From NCBI GenBank assembly GCA_963700745.1, contig CAVOYT010000003.1, positions 1 through 64,000 on the forward strand: a stretch of DNA of 64,000 nt, read 5' to 3'. Origin of the DNA: UBA10649 sp963700745. GTDB lineage: Bacteria; Actinomycetota; Actinomycetes; S36-B12. Each line of letters begins with the position of its first letter. Within the stretch, counting starts at the first letter, position 1. Shown here piece by piece: positions 41,883 through 51,781 of the stretch. The notes under the pieces are model-generated. The model had not been told where the DNA came from and did no database searches. It saw only the letters and a list, made by a program, of their open reading frames with translations. Both the position numbers and the translations under genes were made by a program.

Positions 41883-42607
41883 GCCAGCCCCGATGCGATC
41901 GCCGTTGCCGCGGCCCGTTGATCGTCAGCTCCGGTGATGGGGCGGCCGATGACCAGCAGGTCGGCGCCGTCAGCCAAAGCCTGCGCGGGCGTGGCCACCC
42001 GCCGCTGGTCGTCGAGCGAGGCTCCCGGCGGCCGCACCCCGGGGGTGATCAGCGTGATGTCCGCCGGGACGACGGCCCGGATCGCGGCAACCTCCTGGGG
42101 CGAGCAGACGATGGCGCGCGCTCCGGCGTCGACCGCCAAGCGGGCCAGGCGGACCGCGGCCTCGCGCGCCGGACCGCCCAGCCCGATCTCAGCGAGAGCC
42201 GCCTCGTCCAGCGAGGTCAGCACGGTGACCGCCGTGATCCGGGTGTCCGGCAGCGCTTCAACGGCCGCCGCAACCATCGCCGCGCCGCCCGAGGCGTGAA
42301 CCGTGAGGTATGAGGGCGCGAGCGGGGCCACGGCCAAGGCGGCGCCGCGGACGGTGGCAGGGATGTCGTGCAACTTGAGGTCCAGGAAGATCTCGATCCC
42401 CGGGTGTCCGACCGACTCGGCTGCGGCGCGGGCAGTCGTGACCGCAGTCGCGCCATCGCGGCAGAACACCTCGAGTCCCACCTTCACCGTGGAGACGACC
42501 GGGGCCACGCGTGCCGTCCAATCGGCGAGAACGTCAAGACTCGGAGCATCCATCGCGACGGCGATCGGGGCGAACTCCGCGCTACTCCGCGATGAAGTCA
42601 AGGTCAT
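41879..42607 (-). CDS. pyrF: Orotidine 5'-phosphate decarboxylase
   Basis: PyrF makes UMP from OMP. The catalytic motif DLKLHDIPATV, IAVAMDAPS at the start and TPGVRPPGA at the phosphate site are clear; it belongs to the subfamily common in Actinobacteria. About 242 aa. The start is uncertain: the ATG at 42607 directly abuts GGAGG, so a TTG at 42601 (6-nt spacing) may be the real start. Either way it overlaps the 3' end of pyrD by about 20-26 nt. Confidence 0.93.
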   Translation of the reverse strand: MTLTSSRSSAEFAPIAVAMDAPSLDVLADWTARVAPVVSTVKVGLEVFCRDGATAVTTARAAAESVGHPGIEIFLDLKLHDIPATVRGAALAVAPLAPSYLTVHASGGAAMVAAAVEALPDTRITAVTVLTSLDEAALAEIGLGGPAREAAVRLARLAVDAGARAIVCSPQEVAAIRAVVPADITLITPGVRPPGASLDDQRRVATPAQALADGADLLVIGRPITGADDQRAAATAIASGLA

Positions 42608-43607
42608 CCTCCACCTCCGCCACGGGATCCGCGGGTCGATGGGCGTAGGAGATCGCATCCGTCAGGCGAGCGAAACCCCGCTCCCCGAGCGCTCGGTGCA
42701 GCTCCGTGTGGATTCGAAGGGGGGCGGACGGGTCGTGGAAGACCACGGTGCCGACGGAGACGGCGTTGGCACCGGCGAGGATGAACTCCAGGGCATCGAG
42801 GCCGGTGCGGATCCCGCCCATGCCGATGATCGGCAGGTCCGGGAACGCCTGCCGGATCTGCCATACGCATCGCAGGGCCACCGGGCGAATCGCCGGGCCC
42901 GAGAGTCCGCCCGTGATGCCAGCCAGGTGTGGCCGCATCGTGTCAGGATTGATGACCATGCCGAGCAGCGTGTTGATGACGGACACGCCCGTCGCGCCCG
43001 CCCGTACGACGGACTCCGCCACCGACACGATGTCAGTGACATCCGGGGAGAGCTTCGCGAAGATCGGCATGCGCGGTTCGCTGTGCCGCTTGACCGCCTG
43101 GATGACGTTGGCCGCCGAAACCGGGTTGCAGGCGAAGACCTGACCGCGATCCTCGACATTGGGACACGAGATGTTGACCTCGATCGCCGAGATCCCCCGC
43201 GCGACACGCAGGCGCGCGGCCAGCTTCGCGTACTCGTCAACGGTTCCCCCGGCGATGGACACGATCGTGCGAGCACCGCGGTCGTTCAGCCACGCGAGAT
43301 CGTGATCGATGAACCGGTCGATACCCGGACCCTGCAGACCGATCGAGTTGAGCATTCCACTGGGCGTCTCGGCCATGCGTGGCGTCGGACGCCCCGATCG
43401 GGGCTGGAGCATGACGCTCTTGGTGACGATGGCCCCGATCGCGGTGATGTCGAAGAACTGGTCCAGTTCGCGCCCCGCGGCCGCGCAGCCGGAAGCCGTG
43501 AGGACCGGACTGGGCAGCTCCTCGCCGGCGAGGTCGGTCGACATGTCGACGTTGGCCAGCGGCTCGTCACCGGCGAGCGGTCCCTGCGAGATCAGCGCAC
43601 GTGTCAT
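42582..43607 (-). CDS. pyrD: Dihydroorotate dehydrogenase, class 1B catalytic subunit
   Basis: PyrD oxidises dihydroorotate using FMN. NISCPNVEDRG (catalytic Cys region), NTLLGMVIN and GMGGIRTGLDALEFILAGA (FMN phosphate) are typical of class 1. Pairing with pyrK shows the NAD-linked 1B type. 341 aa from the ATG at 43607, preceded by AAGGAGG and overlapping the pyrK stop (TGATG). The longer frame upstream runs through pyrK. Confidence 0.95.
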   Translation of the reverse strand: MTRALISQGPLAGDEPLANVDMSTDLAGEELPSPVLTASGCAAAGRELDQFFDITAIGAIVTKSVMLQPRSGRPTPRMAETPSGMLNSIGLQGPGIDRFIDHDLAWLNDRGARTIVSIAGGTVDEYAKLAARLRVARGISAIEVNISCPNVEDRGQVFACNPVSAANVIQAVKRHSEPRMPIFAKLSPDVTDIVSVAESVVRAGATGVSVINTLLGMVINPDTMRPHLAGITGGLSGPAIRPVALRCVWQIRQAFPDLPIIGMGGIRTGLDALEFILAGANAVSVGTVVFHDPSAPLRIHTELHRALGERGFARLTDAISYAHRPADPVAEVEDDLDFIAE

Positions 43608-44461
43608 CAGTGACCTCCTTCGACCGGGGCGCCGAGAGTGTCGGGCGGGATCGTGCCGATGTCGGACCAGCGGACGCGGTCGCCGCGGAACACCGGTCCC
43701 TCCGCGCACGAGCGCAGCATCCGGGTGACGCCGTCCTCACCGACCACCGGCAGCACGCAGGTCATGCACACGCCGATCCCGCAGGCCATGGCCTCCTCGA
43801 CCGCGCACTGGCTGTGGGCCTGTCGTTCCTCGGCCACCTCGGCGACCCGCTGCAGCATCGGCATGGGTCCGCAGGCGTAGACCACGGCTGCGTCGACGCG
43901 GTCCATGATCTCCGGCAGCACGTCCGTGACACGGCCGCGCTCCCCGAGGGAGCCATCGTCGGTCGTGATCGTCAGGGTGGACGCGAGGCGCTTGAGGTCA
44001 AGCACACCGAAGAGCTTCTCCTCGGTCGCAGCGCCCATGACGACGTCCACCCGGCATCCGCGCTCGCGCAGCTGCTCGGCCAGCATGAAGAGCGGCGCGG
44101 AGCCGTAGCCACCCCCGACGAGGACGCACGCCACTCGCTCCTTGGGGAGGATGAATGGCCGACCGAGCGGGCCGACGATGTCGATGGCATCGTGGCGGCG
44201 TCGATCCGCGAGCCATCGGGTCCCCTTGCCGTGCACGCCGATGACGACGTCGAGAGTGCCGCCGTACACGCCGCGCGACTTCACCTGATGGATCGCGAAG
44301 GCGCGGCGCAGCAGCATGCTCGACTCCTCACCGCCGATCCCGAGAGTCACGAAGTGACCGGGGCGGGCCACGTCTGAGATGCCGGGGGCCGTGATCGACA
44401 GCACGTGATACGCCCCCGACCGGCGGATGTCGAGGACCTCTCCCTTGACCTGGACGGCCAC
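43607..44461 (-). CDS. pyrK: Dihydroorotate dehydrogenase electron-transfer subunit
   Basis: PyrK passes electrons from PyrD to NAD through FAD and a [2Fe-2S] cluster. Seen are a ferredoxin-reductase-like barrel (LLRRAFAIH, FAD), the NAD region VLVGGGYGSAPLFML and the Cys-rich cluster site CGIGVCMTCVLPVV...CAEGPVF. 284 aa from a GTG at 44461 (GAGAGGGG upstream). It lies 28 nt after carB. Confidence 0.93.
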   Translation of the reverse strand: MAVQVKGEVLDIRRSGAYHVLSITAPGISDVARPGHFVTLGIGGEESSMLLRRAFAIHQVKSRGVYGGTLDVVIGVHGKGTRWLADRRRHDAIDIVGPLGRPFILPKERVACVLVGGGYGSAPLFMLAEQLRERGCRVDVVMGAATEEKLFGVLDLKRLASTLTITTDDGSLGERGRVTDVLPEIMDRVDAAVVYACGPMPMLQRVAEVAEERQAHSQCAVEEAMACGIGVCMTCVLPVVGEDGVTRMLRSCAEGPVFRGDRVRWSDIGTIPPDTLGAPVEGGH

Positions 44462-44489
44462 TACGCGCCCCTCTCGCTCGGTCGGTGCG

Positions 44490-47400
44490 TCACGACGCGC
44501 TCGCTGCACGCAGGGCGTCGAGGTCGGCCGCGTGCTCCTGGAGGGAGCGGACCGTGGGCTCATCATGCTGCAGGGAGTCGATCCCCTGCACGGCAGCCGC
44601 AAGACCCTGCACCGTGGTGATGCACGGCACCCCCTTGACGACGGCGGCCGTGCGGATCTCGTACCCGTCCAGACGCGGTCCGACGCCGTAGGGCGTATTG
44701 ACGATCAACTGGACGTCTCCGGCCATGATGGCGTCGACGGTCGTGGGCTCGCCATTCGGCCCGCGACCCTCGTGCTGCTTGCGCAGTTCCTCGGTCGGAA
44801 CGCCATTGCGTCGCAGGACGGCGGCCGTTCCGGCCGTGGCGACGATGCGGAAGCCGAGATCGGCGAGGCGCTTGATCGGGAAGATCGCGGAGCGCTTGTC
44901 CCGGCTGGCGAGGGAGACGAATGCCGTCCCCGAGGTGGGCAGGCCTCCGGAGTAGGCCGCCTCCTGCGATTTCGCGAAGGCGATGCCGAACGAGTCGTCG
45001 ATCCCCATCACCTCACCCGTCGACCGCATCTCGGGTCCAAGGATCGTGTCGACCCCGTTGAAGCGGCCGAACGGAAGCACCGCCTCCTTCACCGAGATGG
45101 CGGCACCAGCTGGCATGGTGCCGCCATCGCCCGAGGCAGGAAGGATCCCCGTTGCCCTCAGGTCGGCGATGGTCTGCCCGACCATGACGCGCGCGGCGGC
45201 CTTGGCCACCGGCACTGCCGTTGCCTTCGACACGAAGGGGACGGTTCGCGAGGCCCGCGGATTCGCCTCCAGCACATACAGGACGTCCCCCGCCATCGCG
45301 TACTGCACATTGAGGAGGCCGCGCACGCCGACGCCGCGGGCGATGGCGAGGGTCGAGGCCCGGATGCGGTCCACGTCCTGCTGGCCCAGCGTGATCGGCG
45401 GAAGTGCGCAGGCCGAGTCGCCGGAGTGGATACCGGCCTCCTCGATGTGCTCCATGACCCCCGCCAGGTACAGCTCCTCGCCGTCGTAGATCGCGTCCAC
45501 GTCGATCTCGACCGCGTCGTCAAGGAAGCGGTCGACGAGCACCGGATGCTCGGAGTTGATCTCCGTTGAGCGCTCGAGGTAGTCGCCGAGCATGGCGTCG
45601 TCGTACACGATCTCCATGCCACGACCGCCGAGGACGTAGCTCGGTCGGACGAGGACCGGATACCCCACCTCTGCGGCGATGGCCTGGGCCTCGTCGAACG
45701 TGCGGGCGGTGCCGTGCCGGGGGGCGATGAGGCCGGCCTCCGCGAGGACCCGCCCGAACGCTCCCCGCTCCTCGGCCAAGTGGATCGACTCAGGGCTGGT
45801 GCCGATGATCGGGACCCCCGCGTCCTTCAGCCGCTGCGCCAGGCCCAGCGGCGTCTGCCCGCCGAGCTGCACGATGACCCCCACGAGGTGCCCGGCCTGG
45901 GACTCGGCGTGCACGACCTCCAGGACGTCCTCCAGGGTGAGGGGCTCGAAGTACAGCCGGTCAGAGGTGTCGTAGTCGGTCGAGACCGTCTCGGGATTGC
46001 AGTTGACCATGATCGTCTCGTAGCCGGCCTCGCTCAGGGTGAGGGCGGCGTGCACGCATGAGTAGTCGAACTCGATGCCCTGGCCGATCCGGTTGGGACC
46101 GGAGCCCAGGATGATCACCTTGTCGCGGCTGCTCGGTACGACCTCGGTCTCCTCGTCGTACGAGGAGTAGTGGTACGGCGTCAGTGCAGCGAACTCAGCC
46201 GCGCACGTGTCCACCGTCTTGAAGACCGGCCGGACACCGAGCTCGTGACGCAGTTCGCGAATCTCCCCCTCGGCGAGCCCGCGGAGGGCGCCGAGCTGCG
46301 CATCGGAGAACCCCATGCGCTTCGCTCGCATGAGTTCCCGCGCGTCGAGGGACTCGGCTGCTCGGACGGCGTCCGCGATCTCGTTGATCTGGCACACCTG
46401 GTCCAGGAACCACGGGTCGATGTTGGTCGCGTCGTGCACAGCGTCGATGCCAGCACCCGCCCACAGGGCGAGTTGCGCCTGCGACAGCCGGCCGTCATGG
46501 GGAATGCGCATCGACTCCAGCAGCGCGGGGAGATCGACCTCGGCAGGTTCGGCCGGCCAGGAGAACACCGCGGACGGCTTCTCCAGGGACCGGAGCGCCT
46601 TCTGCAGGGCCTCGGGGAAGTTGCGCCCGATGGCCATGGCCTCGCCGACGCTCTTCATCGTGGTCGTCAGAACGGGGTCAGCCTGCGGGAACTTCTCGAA
46701 CGCGAAGCGAGGCACCTTGACCACGACGTAGTCGAGGGTCGGCTCGAACGACGCTGGGGTCTCCCGGGTGATGTCATTGGGGATCTCGTCGAGCGTGTAG
46801 CCGATGGCAAGCCGCGCAGCGATCTTCGCGATCGGGAACCCGGTTGCCTTGGACGCCAGCGCAGACGAACGCGACACACGGGGGTTCATCTCGATGACGA
46901 TCAGCCGGCCGTCATCCGGATTGACGGCGAACTGGATGTTGCAGCCGCCGGTATCGACGCCGACTGCCCGGATGATGTCAATACCAAGGTCGCGCAGGCG
47001 CTGGTACTCGCGATCGGTCAGGGTCAGGGCCGGGGCCACGGTGATGGAGTCGCCCGTGTGCACGCCCATCGGGTCGAGGTTCTCGATCGAGCAGACGACG
47101 ACCACGTTGTCGTGGTGGTCCCGCATGAGCTCGAGCTCGTACTCCTTCCATCCGATGATGGATTCCTCCAGCAGCACCTCTGTCGTCGGGCTGGCCTGCA
47201 GGCCCGCCCCCGCCATCTGCCGCAGGTCCGACTCGTCGTAGGCGATTCCCGAGCCGGCCCCGCCCATGGTGAACGACGGCCGCACGACGACGGGATAGCC
47301 GAGGTCGTCGACGGCGGCGAGGCAGTCGTCGAGCGAGTGGCACACCGCCGAACGGGCGCTCTCCCCACCGACATCGGCCACGATCTGCCGGAACATCTCC

Positions 47401-47786
47401 CGATTCTCGCCGCGCTCGATGGCGTCGACATCCGCGCCGATCAGCTCGACGTCGTACTTCGCCAGCACGCCGTTGCGATGAAGCGCCATGGCGGCATTGA
47501 GCGCCGTCTGGCCCCCGAGGGTCGGCAGCAGCGCGTCCGGGCGCTCCTTCGCGATGATCCGCTCGACGAACTCGGGCGTGATCGGCTCGACATAGGTGGC
47601 GTCGGAGAACTCGGGATCGGTCATGATCGTCGCGGGGTTGGAGTTGACCAGCACCACGCGCAGCCCTTCCGCCCGCAGCACGCGGCACGCCTGGGTGCCG
47701 GAATAGTCGAACTCGCATGCCTGCCCGATGACGATCGGCCCGGAGCCGATCACCATGACCGACTCGATGTCCTGGCGGCGTGGCAT
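44490..47786 (-). CDS. carB: Carbamoyl-phosphate synthase large subunit
   Basis: CarB makes carbamoyl phosphate for pyrimidines and arginine. The two ATP-grasp halves are visible (RPSFTMGGAGSGIAYD; RPSYVLGGRGMEIVYD), each with NPATIMTD/NPETVSTD-type motifs, followed by the MGS-like allosteric domain (about 945-1098). 1098 aa, intact. Its ATG overlaps the carA stop (TGATG). The apparent CarA-CarB fusion frame is due to a frameshift in carA. Confidence 0.97.
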   Translation of the reverse strand: MPRRQDIESVMVIGSGPIVIGQACEFDYSGTQACRVLRAEGLRVVLVNSNPATIMTDPEFSDATYVEPITPEFVERIIAKERPDALLPTLGGQTALNAAMALHRNGVLAKYDVELIGADVDAIERGENREMFRQIVADVGGESARSAVCHSLDDCLAAVDDLGYPVVVRPSFTMGGAGSGIAYDESDLRQMAGAGLQASPTTEVLLEESIIGWKEYELELMRDHHDNVVVVCSIENLDPMGVHTGDSITVAPALTLTDREYQRLRDLGIDIIRAVGVDTGGCNIQFAVNPDDGRLIVIEMNPRVSRSSALASKATGFPIAKIAARLAIGYTLDEIPNDITRETPASFEPTLDYVVVKVPRFAFEKFPQADPVLTTTMKSVGEAMAIGRNFPEALQKALRSLEKPSAVFSWPAEPAEVDLPALLESMRIPHDGRLSQAQLALWAGAGIDAVHDATNIDPWFLDQVCQINEIADAVRAAESLDARELMRAKRMGFSDAQLGALRGLAEGEIRELRHELGVRPVFKTVDTCAAEFAALTPYHYSSYDEETEVVPSSRDKVIILGSGPNRIGQGIEFDYSCVHAALTLSEAGYETIMVNCNPETVSTDYDTSDRLYFEPLTLEDVLEVVHAESQAGHLVGVIVQLGGQTPLGLAQRLKDAGVPIIGTSPESIHLAEERGAFGRVLAEAGLIAPRHGTARTFDEAQAIAAEVGYPVLVRPSYVLGGRGMEIVYDDAMLGDYLERSTEINSEHPVLVDRFLDDAVEIDVDAIYDGEELYLAGVMEHIEEAGIHSGDSACALPPITLGQQDVDRIRASTLAIARGVGVRGLLNVQYAMAGDVLYVLEANPRASRTVPFVSKATAVPVAKAAARVMVGQTIADLRATGILPASGDGGTMPAGAAISVKEAVLPFGRFNGVDTILGPEMRSTGEVMGIDDSFGIAFAKSQEAAYSGGLPTSGTAFVSLASRDKRSAIFPIKRLADLGFRIVATAGTAAVLRRNGVPTEELRKQHEGRGPNGEPTTVDAIMAGDVQLIVNTPYGVGPRLDGYEIRTAAVVKGVPCITTVQGLAAAVQGIDSLQHDEPTVRSLQEHAADLDALRAASAS

Positions 47787-48956
47787 CAGTGGTCCCGTCC
47801 TGCTCGTGCGGTCGTCATCATGGCGGCGAACTCGTCGAACAGGTAGGAGGCATCGTGCGGACCGGCGGCCGCCTCGGGGTGGTACTGGACGCTGAAGGCG
47901 GGCACGTCCAGGCAGCGCAGACCCTCGACCACGTCGTCGTTGAGGCAGACATGGCTCACCGTTGCTCTGCCGTGCGGGGTCTCGAACTCGCCGGTGCGGG
48001 GCGCGTCGACGGCGAAGCCATGGTTGTGCGCGGTGACCGCCACCCTGCCCGACGAGAGGTCCTTCACCGGCTGGTTGATGCCGCGATGTCCGTACCGAAG
48101 CTTGTACGTTCCCAGTCCCAACGCCCGTCCGAGGACCTGATTGCCGAAGCAGATCCCGAACACCGGGACCCGGTCGGCCAGGAGGGCACTCATGAGCGCC
48201 ACTGCCCGATCCGCCGTCGCGGGGTCGCCGGGGCCGTTGGAGAAGAAGACGCCGTCCGGATGGAGCGCGCGGACATCCGCCAGGCTCACCGTCGACGGCA
48301 CGACGTGCACGTCCATCCCTCGCAAGGCCATCTGGTGCGGCGTCATCGACTTGATCCCGAGGTCGACGGCCACGACCGTGAACAGGCGCTCGCCGACGGC
48401 GGGGACGATGTAGGGCTCGGTCGTCGTGACGTCCGCGGTGAGGTCGGAACCGGCCATCTCCGGGCTGGCCCTGGACCCTCGCGAGCAGTTCGGCCGGCGT
48501 GCGCTCCGCGTCCGGCCCGCTGAATATCCCGACCCGCATGGCCCCGCGCTCGCGCAGGTGGCGGGTGAGGGCTCGGGTGTCGATCCCGCTGATCCCGACG
48601 ATGCCCTGCTCGACCAGCTGGTCCTCGAGCCCTCGGGTGGCGCGCCAGTTCGAGGCGATACGGGACGGGTCGCGGACCACGTAGCCCGAGACCCAGATCC
48701 GCGCCGACTCGGGGTCCTCGTCATTCACGCCGGTATTGCCGACATGCGGCGTGGTCATGATGACGACCTGACGGTGGTACGACGGATCCGTCAGGGTCTC
48801 CTGGTACCCGCTCATCCCGGTTGAGAAGACCGCCTCGCCGAACGTCGTCCCCGTGGCACCGTAGGCGTCGCCGTGCATCGTGCGCCCGTCCTCGAGGACG
48901 AGGACAGCGGGGACGATCGTTCGCACGTCTCCGCGCGTGCCCGCACCGGTCGTCAT
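47786..48956 (-). CDS. carA: Carbamoyl-phosphate synthase small subunit (one frameshift)
   Basis: CarA supplies ammonia from glutamine to CarB. The N-domain (AVLVLEDGRTMHGDAYG, GYQETLTDPSY) and the class I amidotransferase triad (Cys in FGICFGNQVLG, His/Glu in VQYHPEAAAG) are present. A GGG near 48470 should be GG: correction joins LLARVQ to ASPEMAGSDLT and gives about 389 aa. The ATG at 48956 overlaps the stop of the membrane-protein gene (TGATG). Confidence 0.94.
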
Positions 48957-49531
48957 CACTGCACTCCCGTCGCGAATGTGGCCACGAACCCATCCAACAC
49001 AGTGGCATGCGCGGACGTCACGTCCGCCCGGAAGCCGGTGTCCAGGAGCCGCCCCCCGAGTCGCCAGGTGACGACCACCATGCTGTCGCGCGAGCGAACG
49101 GTGCCGGCGACGCCGCGGTCGGACCGCACCGCGGTGATGTCGGCCGACGGGATGAACAGGTCCCGAGCGCCCTGGCGGGCGAACCAGATGCCAGCCGGAC
49201 CCCACGAGACCGCCGTCCTGCTGCGGACCCCCAGGTCGAAGACCACGATCCGATCCATCCAGTCGCCGGCGGTGCCGGTCCCGGCGAAGAGCCCCTCAAC
49301 GGACTCGCCGAGTTCAGCGTCCATCGGCGGCCGAGCGGGGGGCTCGGGAATGTCGGCCTGACGACGACGGCGGTTCTCCCAGCCGCGGCGCATGCCCCAC
49401 AGCGCGAGGGCGATGAGCCCGAGCATCACGACGACCAGCCCGATCCGCGCCGGCCAGTTCGTGACCTGCGCCTGCTCGGCGTAGTCAGCGGTCGGCATTC
49501 CGAAGGAACCGACCAGGGCACGCATGATCAC
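48956..49531 (-). CDS. pyr-operon membrane protein, unknown function
   Basis: This 191-aa protein has one membrane helix (about residues 29-49), a basic segment (RRGWENRRRRQ) and a soluble C-terminal domain of about 115 residues with beta-rich PH-like character (IVVFDLGVRSRTAVSWGPAGIWFAR... VTWRLGGRLLDTGFRAD). A gene of this kind lies between pyrC and carA in many Actinobacteria, including mycobacteria, but I know of no proven role. The GTG start at 49531 overlaps the pyrC stop (GTGA); an ATG at 49525 is the alternative. Coupling on both sides suggests a co-expressed pyrimidine-linked function. Confidence 0.75.
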   Translation of the reverse strand: MIMRALVGSFGMPTADYAEQAQVTNWPARIGLVVVMLGLIALALWGMRRGWENRRRRQADIPEPPARPPMDAELGESVEGLFAGTGTAGDWMDRIVVFDLGVRSRTAVSWGPAGIWFARQGARDLFIPSADITAVRSDRGVAGTVRSRDSMVVVTWRLGGRLLDTGFRADVTSAHATVLDGFVATFATGVQ

Positions 49532-50841
49532 GCCAGTTCCCCGTCCAGCACGGTGGGCCTGCCCGCGAACAGGGTGTGCACCACGCGCCCGGGCAGGTCG
49601 AGTCCGGCATACGGCGTATTGCGGCTCTTCGACGCCAGCCGGGTTGGGCTGACCACGCGTCTGGCCGACGGATCGACGACGGCGATGTTCGCGACCGCTC
49701 CGACCACGAGGTCATGTCCCTGGGTGCGCACGCCGCCGATGGCCGCTGGAACGACGGACATCCGCTGGGCGAGATCACGCCAGCCGAGCAGCCCAGGCTC
49801 GACCATGGTGGCCATCGCGACACTGAAGGCCGTCTCGAGGCCGAGCATGCCCATCGCGGCGGCCGCCCACTCGCAGTCCTTGTCCTCGTGCGGATGAGGA
49901 GCGTGGTCCGTGGCGATCACATCGATGGTGCCGTCGGCCAGCGCCTCTCGCAGGACCCGGAGGTCCTCGTCGGTCCGCAACGGGGGGTTCACCTTGAACA
50001 GCGGGTCGTAGGTCGAGACGAGGTCCTCGGTGAGCAGGAGGTGGTGCGGGGTCACCTCCGCGGTCACCCGCACTCCCCTGGCCTTCGCCCAGCGGATCAC
50101 CTCGACCGAGCCGGCCGTCGACACGTGGCAGACGTGCAGTCGGGAGCCGACGTGCTGTGCGAGCAGCACGTCCCTGGCGATGATCGCCTCCTCTGCCACG
50201 GCCGGCCAGCCGACCAGACCGAGCCGGCCGGACAGCTCGCCCTCGTTCATCTGTGCGCTCTCGGTGAGGCGGGGCTCCTGGGAGTGCTGGGCCACGACGC
50301 CATCGAACGCCTTCACGTACTCCAGGGCACGCCGCATCAGCACCGCGTCGTGGACGCACTTGCCGTCGTCGCTGAACACCCGAACCGCGGCCGCGGAGTC
50401 GGCCATCGCGCCGAGTTCCGCCATCCGCTCGCCACCGAGGCCGACCGTGACGGCACCGACCGGTCGCACGTCCACCAGGCCGGCGAGCTGGCCCAGGCGC
50501 CACACCTGCTCAACGACGCCTGCCGTGTCCGCGACGGGGTTCGTGTTCGCCATCGCGTGCACGCAGGTGAATCCACCGAGGGCCGCCGCCCGCGATCCGG
50601 TGAGCACCGTCTCCGCGTCCTCCCGGCCCGGCTCGCGCAGATGGGTGTGCAGGTCGACGAACCCCGGCAGCGCGACGAGCCCGTCGGCGTCGATGATGTC
50701 TCCGGAGCCCGACCCGGCAGGTGCGAGCTCAGTGATGACCCCATCGGCGATCACGATGTCGACGGGGTCCTCGCCATAGGGGCGCACCCCGCGCAGGACC
50801 GTGCTGCGGCCCCCAGTCGCCGCCTCGCTGGCCGTCGCCAT
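49528..50841 (-). CDS. pyrC: Dihydroorotase
   Basis: PyrC cyclises carbamoyl aspartate. The class I amidohydrolase features are DLHTHLREPG (zinc His pair), HVCHVSTAGSVEVIRW, and IATDHAPH. 437 aa from the ATG at 50841, which overlaps the pyrB stop (TGATG) and has GAAGGAGG just upstream. The longer frame upstream belongs to a pyrB fragment. Confidence 0.96.
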   Translation of the reverse strand: MATASEAATGGRSTVLRGVRPYGEDPVDIVIADGVITELAPAGSGSGDIIDADGLVALPGFVDLHTHLREPGREDAETVLTGSRAAALGGFTCVHAMANTNPVADTAGVVEQVWRLGQLAGLVDVRPVGAVTVGLGGERMAELGAMADSAAAVRVFSDDGKCVHDAVLMRRALEYVKAFDGVVAQHSQEPRLTESAQMNEGELSGRLGLVGWPAVAEEAIIARDVLLAQHVGSRLHVCHVSTAGSVEVIRWAKARGVRVTAEVTPHHLLLTEDLVSTYDPLFKVNPPLRTDEDLRVLREALADGTIDVIATDHAPHPHEDKDCEWAAAAMGMLGLETAFSVAMATMVEPGLLGWRDLAQRMSVVPAAIGGVRTQGHDLVVGAVANIAVVDPSARRVVSPTRLASKSRNTPYAGLDLPGRVVHTLFAGRPTVLDGELA

Positions 50842-51781
50842 CAGATCTCCTCCTTCATGCCGCCGAGCAACAGGTACAGGACCGCCATGCGAACTGAGAC
50901 TCCGTTGGCGACCTGCTCCACCATGACCGACCGCGGTGAGTCGGCCACGTCGGCGGAGATCTCCATGCCCCGGTTCATCGGCCCCGGATGCATGACGATG
51001 GCGTGCCCGGGCAGCAGGGACATGCGGCGAGAGTCGAGCCCGTACCGGCGCGAGTACTCGAGCGTGGATGGGAAGTAGGCGGCCTGCATGCGCTCGCCCT
51101 GGACGCGCAGCATCATGACGGCGTCCACCTCTGGGAGGACGGAGTCCAGGTCGTAGCTGACCGCGCTGGGCCACGAATCGACGCCGAACGGCATGAGGGT
51201 GGGCGGCGCAACCAGCGTCACGTGCGCCCCGAGCGTCCTGCAGCAGCAGGACATTGGAACGCGCCACTCGACTGTGCAGGATGTCACCGACGATGGCCAC
51301 GCGGAGGCCCGACGAGGTCGCCGGCTCCGTCACGCAGGTGCCGTCGGATGGTGAAGGCGTCGAGCAGGGCCTGAGTGGGGTGCTCGTGGGTGCCGTCACC
51401 GGCATTGACCACGGACCCGCCGATCCAGCCCGCGGTGGCCAGTCGATGCGGCGCGCCTGACGACCCGTGCCGGACGACAACTGCATCGGCCCCCATCGCC
51501 TCCAGGGTGAGGGCCGTGTCCTTGAGGCTCTCCCCCTTGGACACTGACGAACCCTTGGCGGCGAAGTTGATGACGTCGGCGGACAACCGCTTCGCGGCAA
51601 CCTCGAAGGAGATCCGGGTTCGCGTCGAGTCCTCGAAGAACAGGTTGACCACCGTGCGACCGCGCAGCGTCGGCAGCTTCTTGACCGAGCGATCCGTGAG
51701 CACCGCGAGCTCGGCCGCCGTGTCGAGGATGAGGACGGCTTCCTCGGGGCTGAGGTCCCCCGCCGAGAGCAGGTGCTTCAC
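50841..51781 (-). CDS. pyrB: Aspartate carbamoyltransferase (two frameshifts)
   Basis: PyrB commits carbamoyl phosphate to pyrimidines. The carbamoyl-phosphate motif FFEDSTRTRISFE and GDGTHEHPTQALLDAF are in the first frame, VAIVGDILHSRVARSN in the second, and VMMLRVQGERM with MHPGPMNRGMEI in the third. Removing one base near 51309 (GGG) and one near 51237 (GG) joins them into about 312 aa, the normal length. The ATG overlaps the pyrR stop (ATGA). Confidence 0.94.

Noticed and set aside
44490..49205. Apparent CarA-CarB fusion of more than 1500 residues
   Set aside because: The middle part is out of phase with CarA. Correcting one base near 48470 gives complete separate CarA and CarB.
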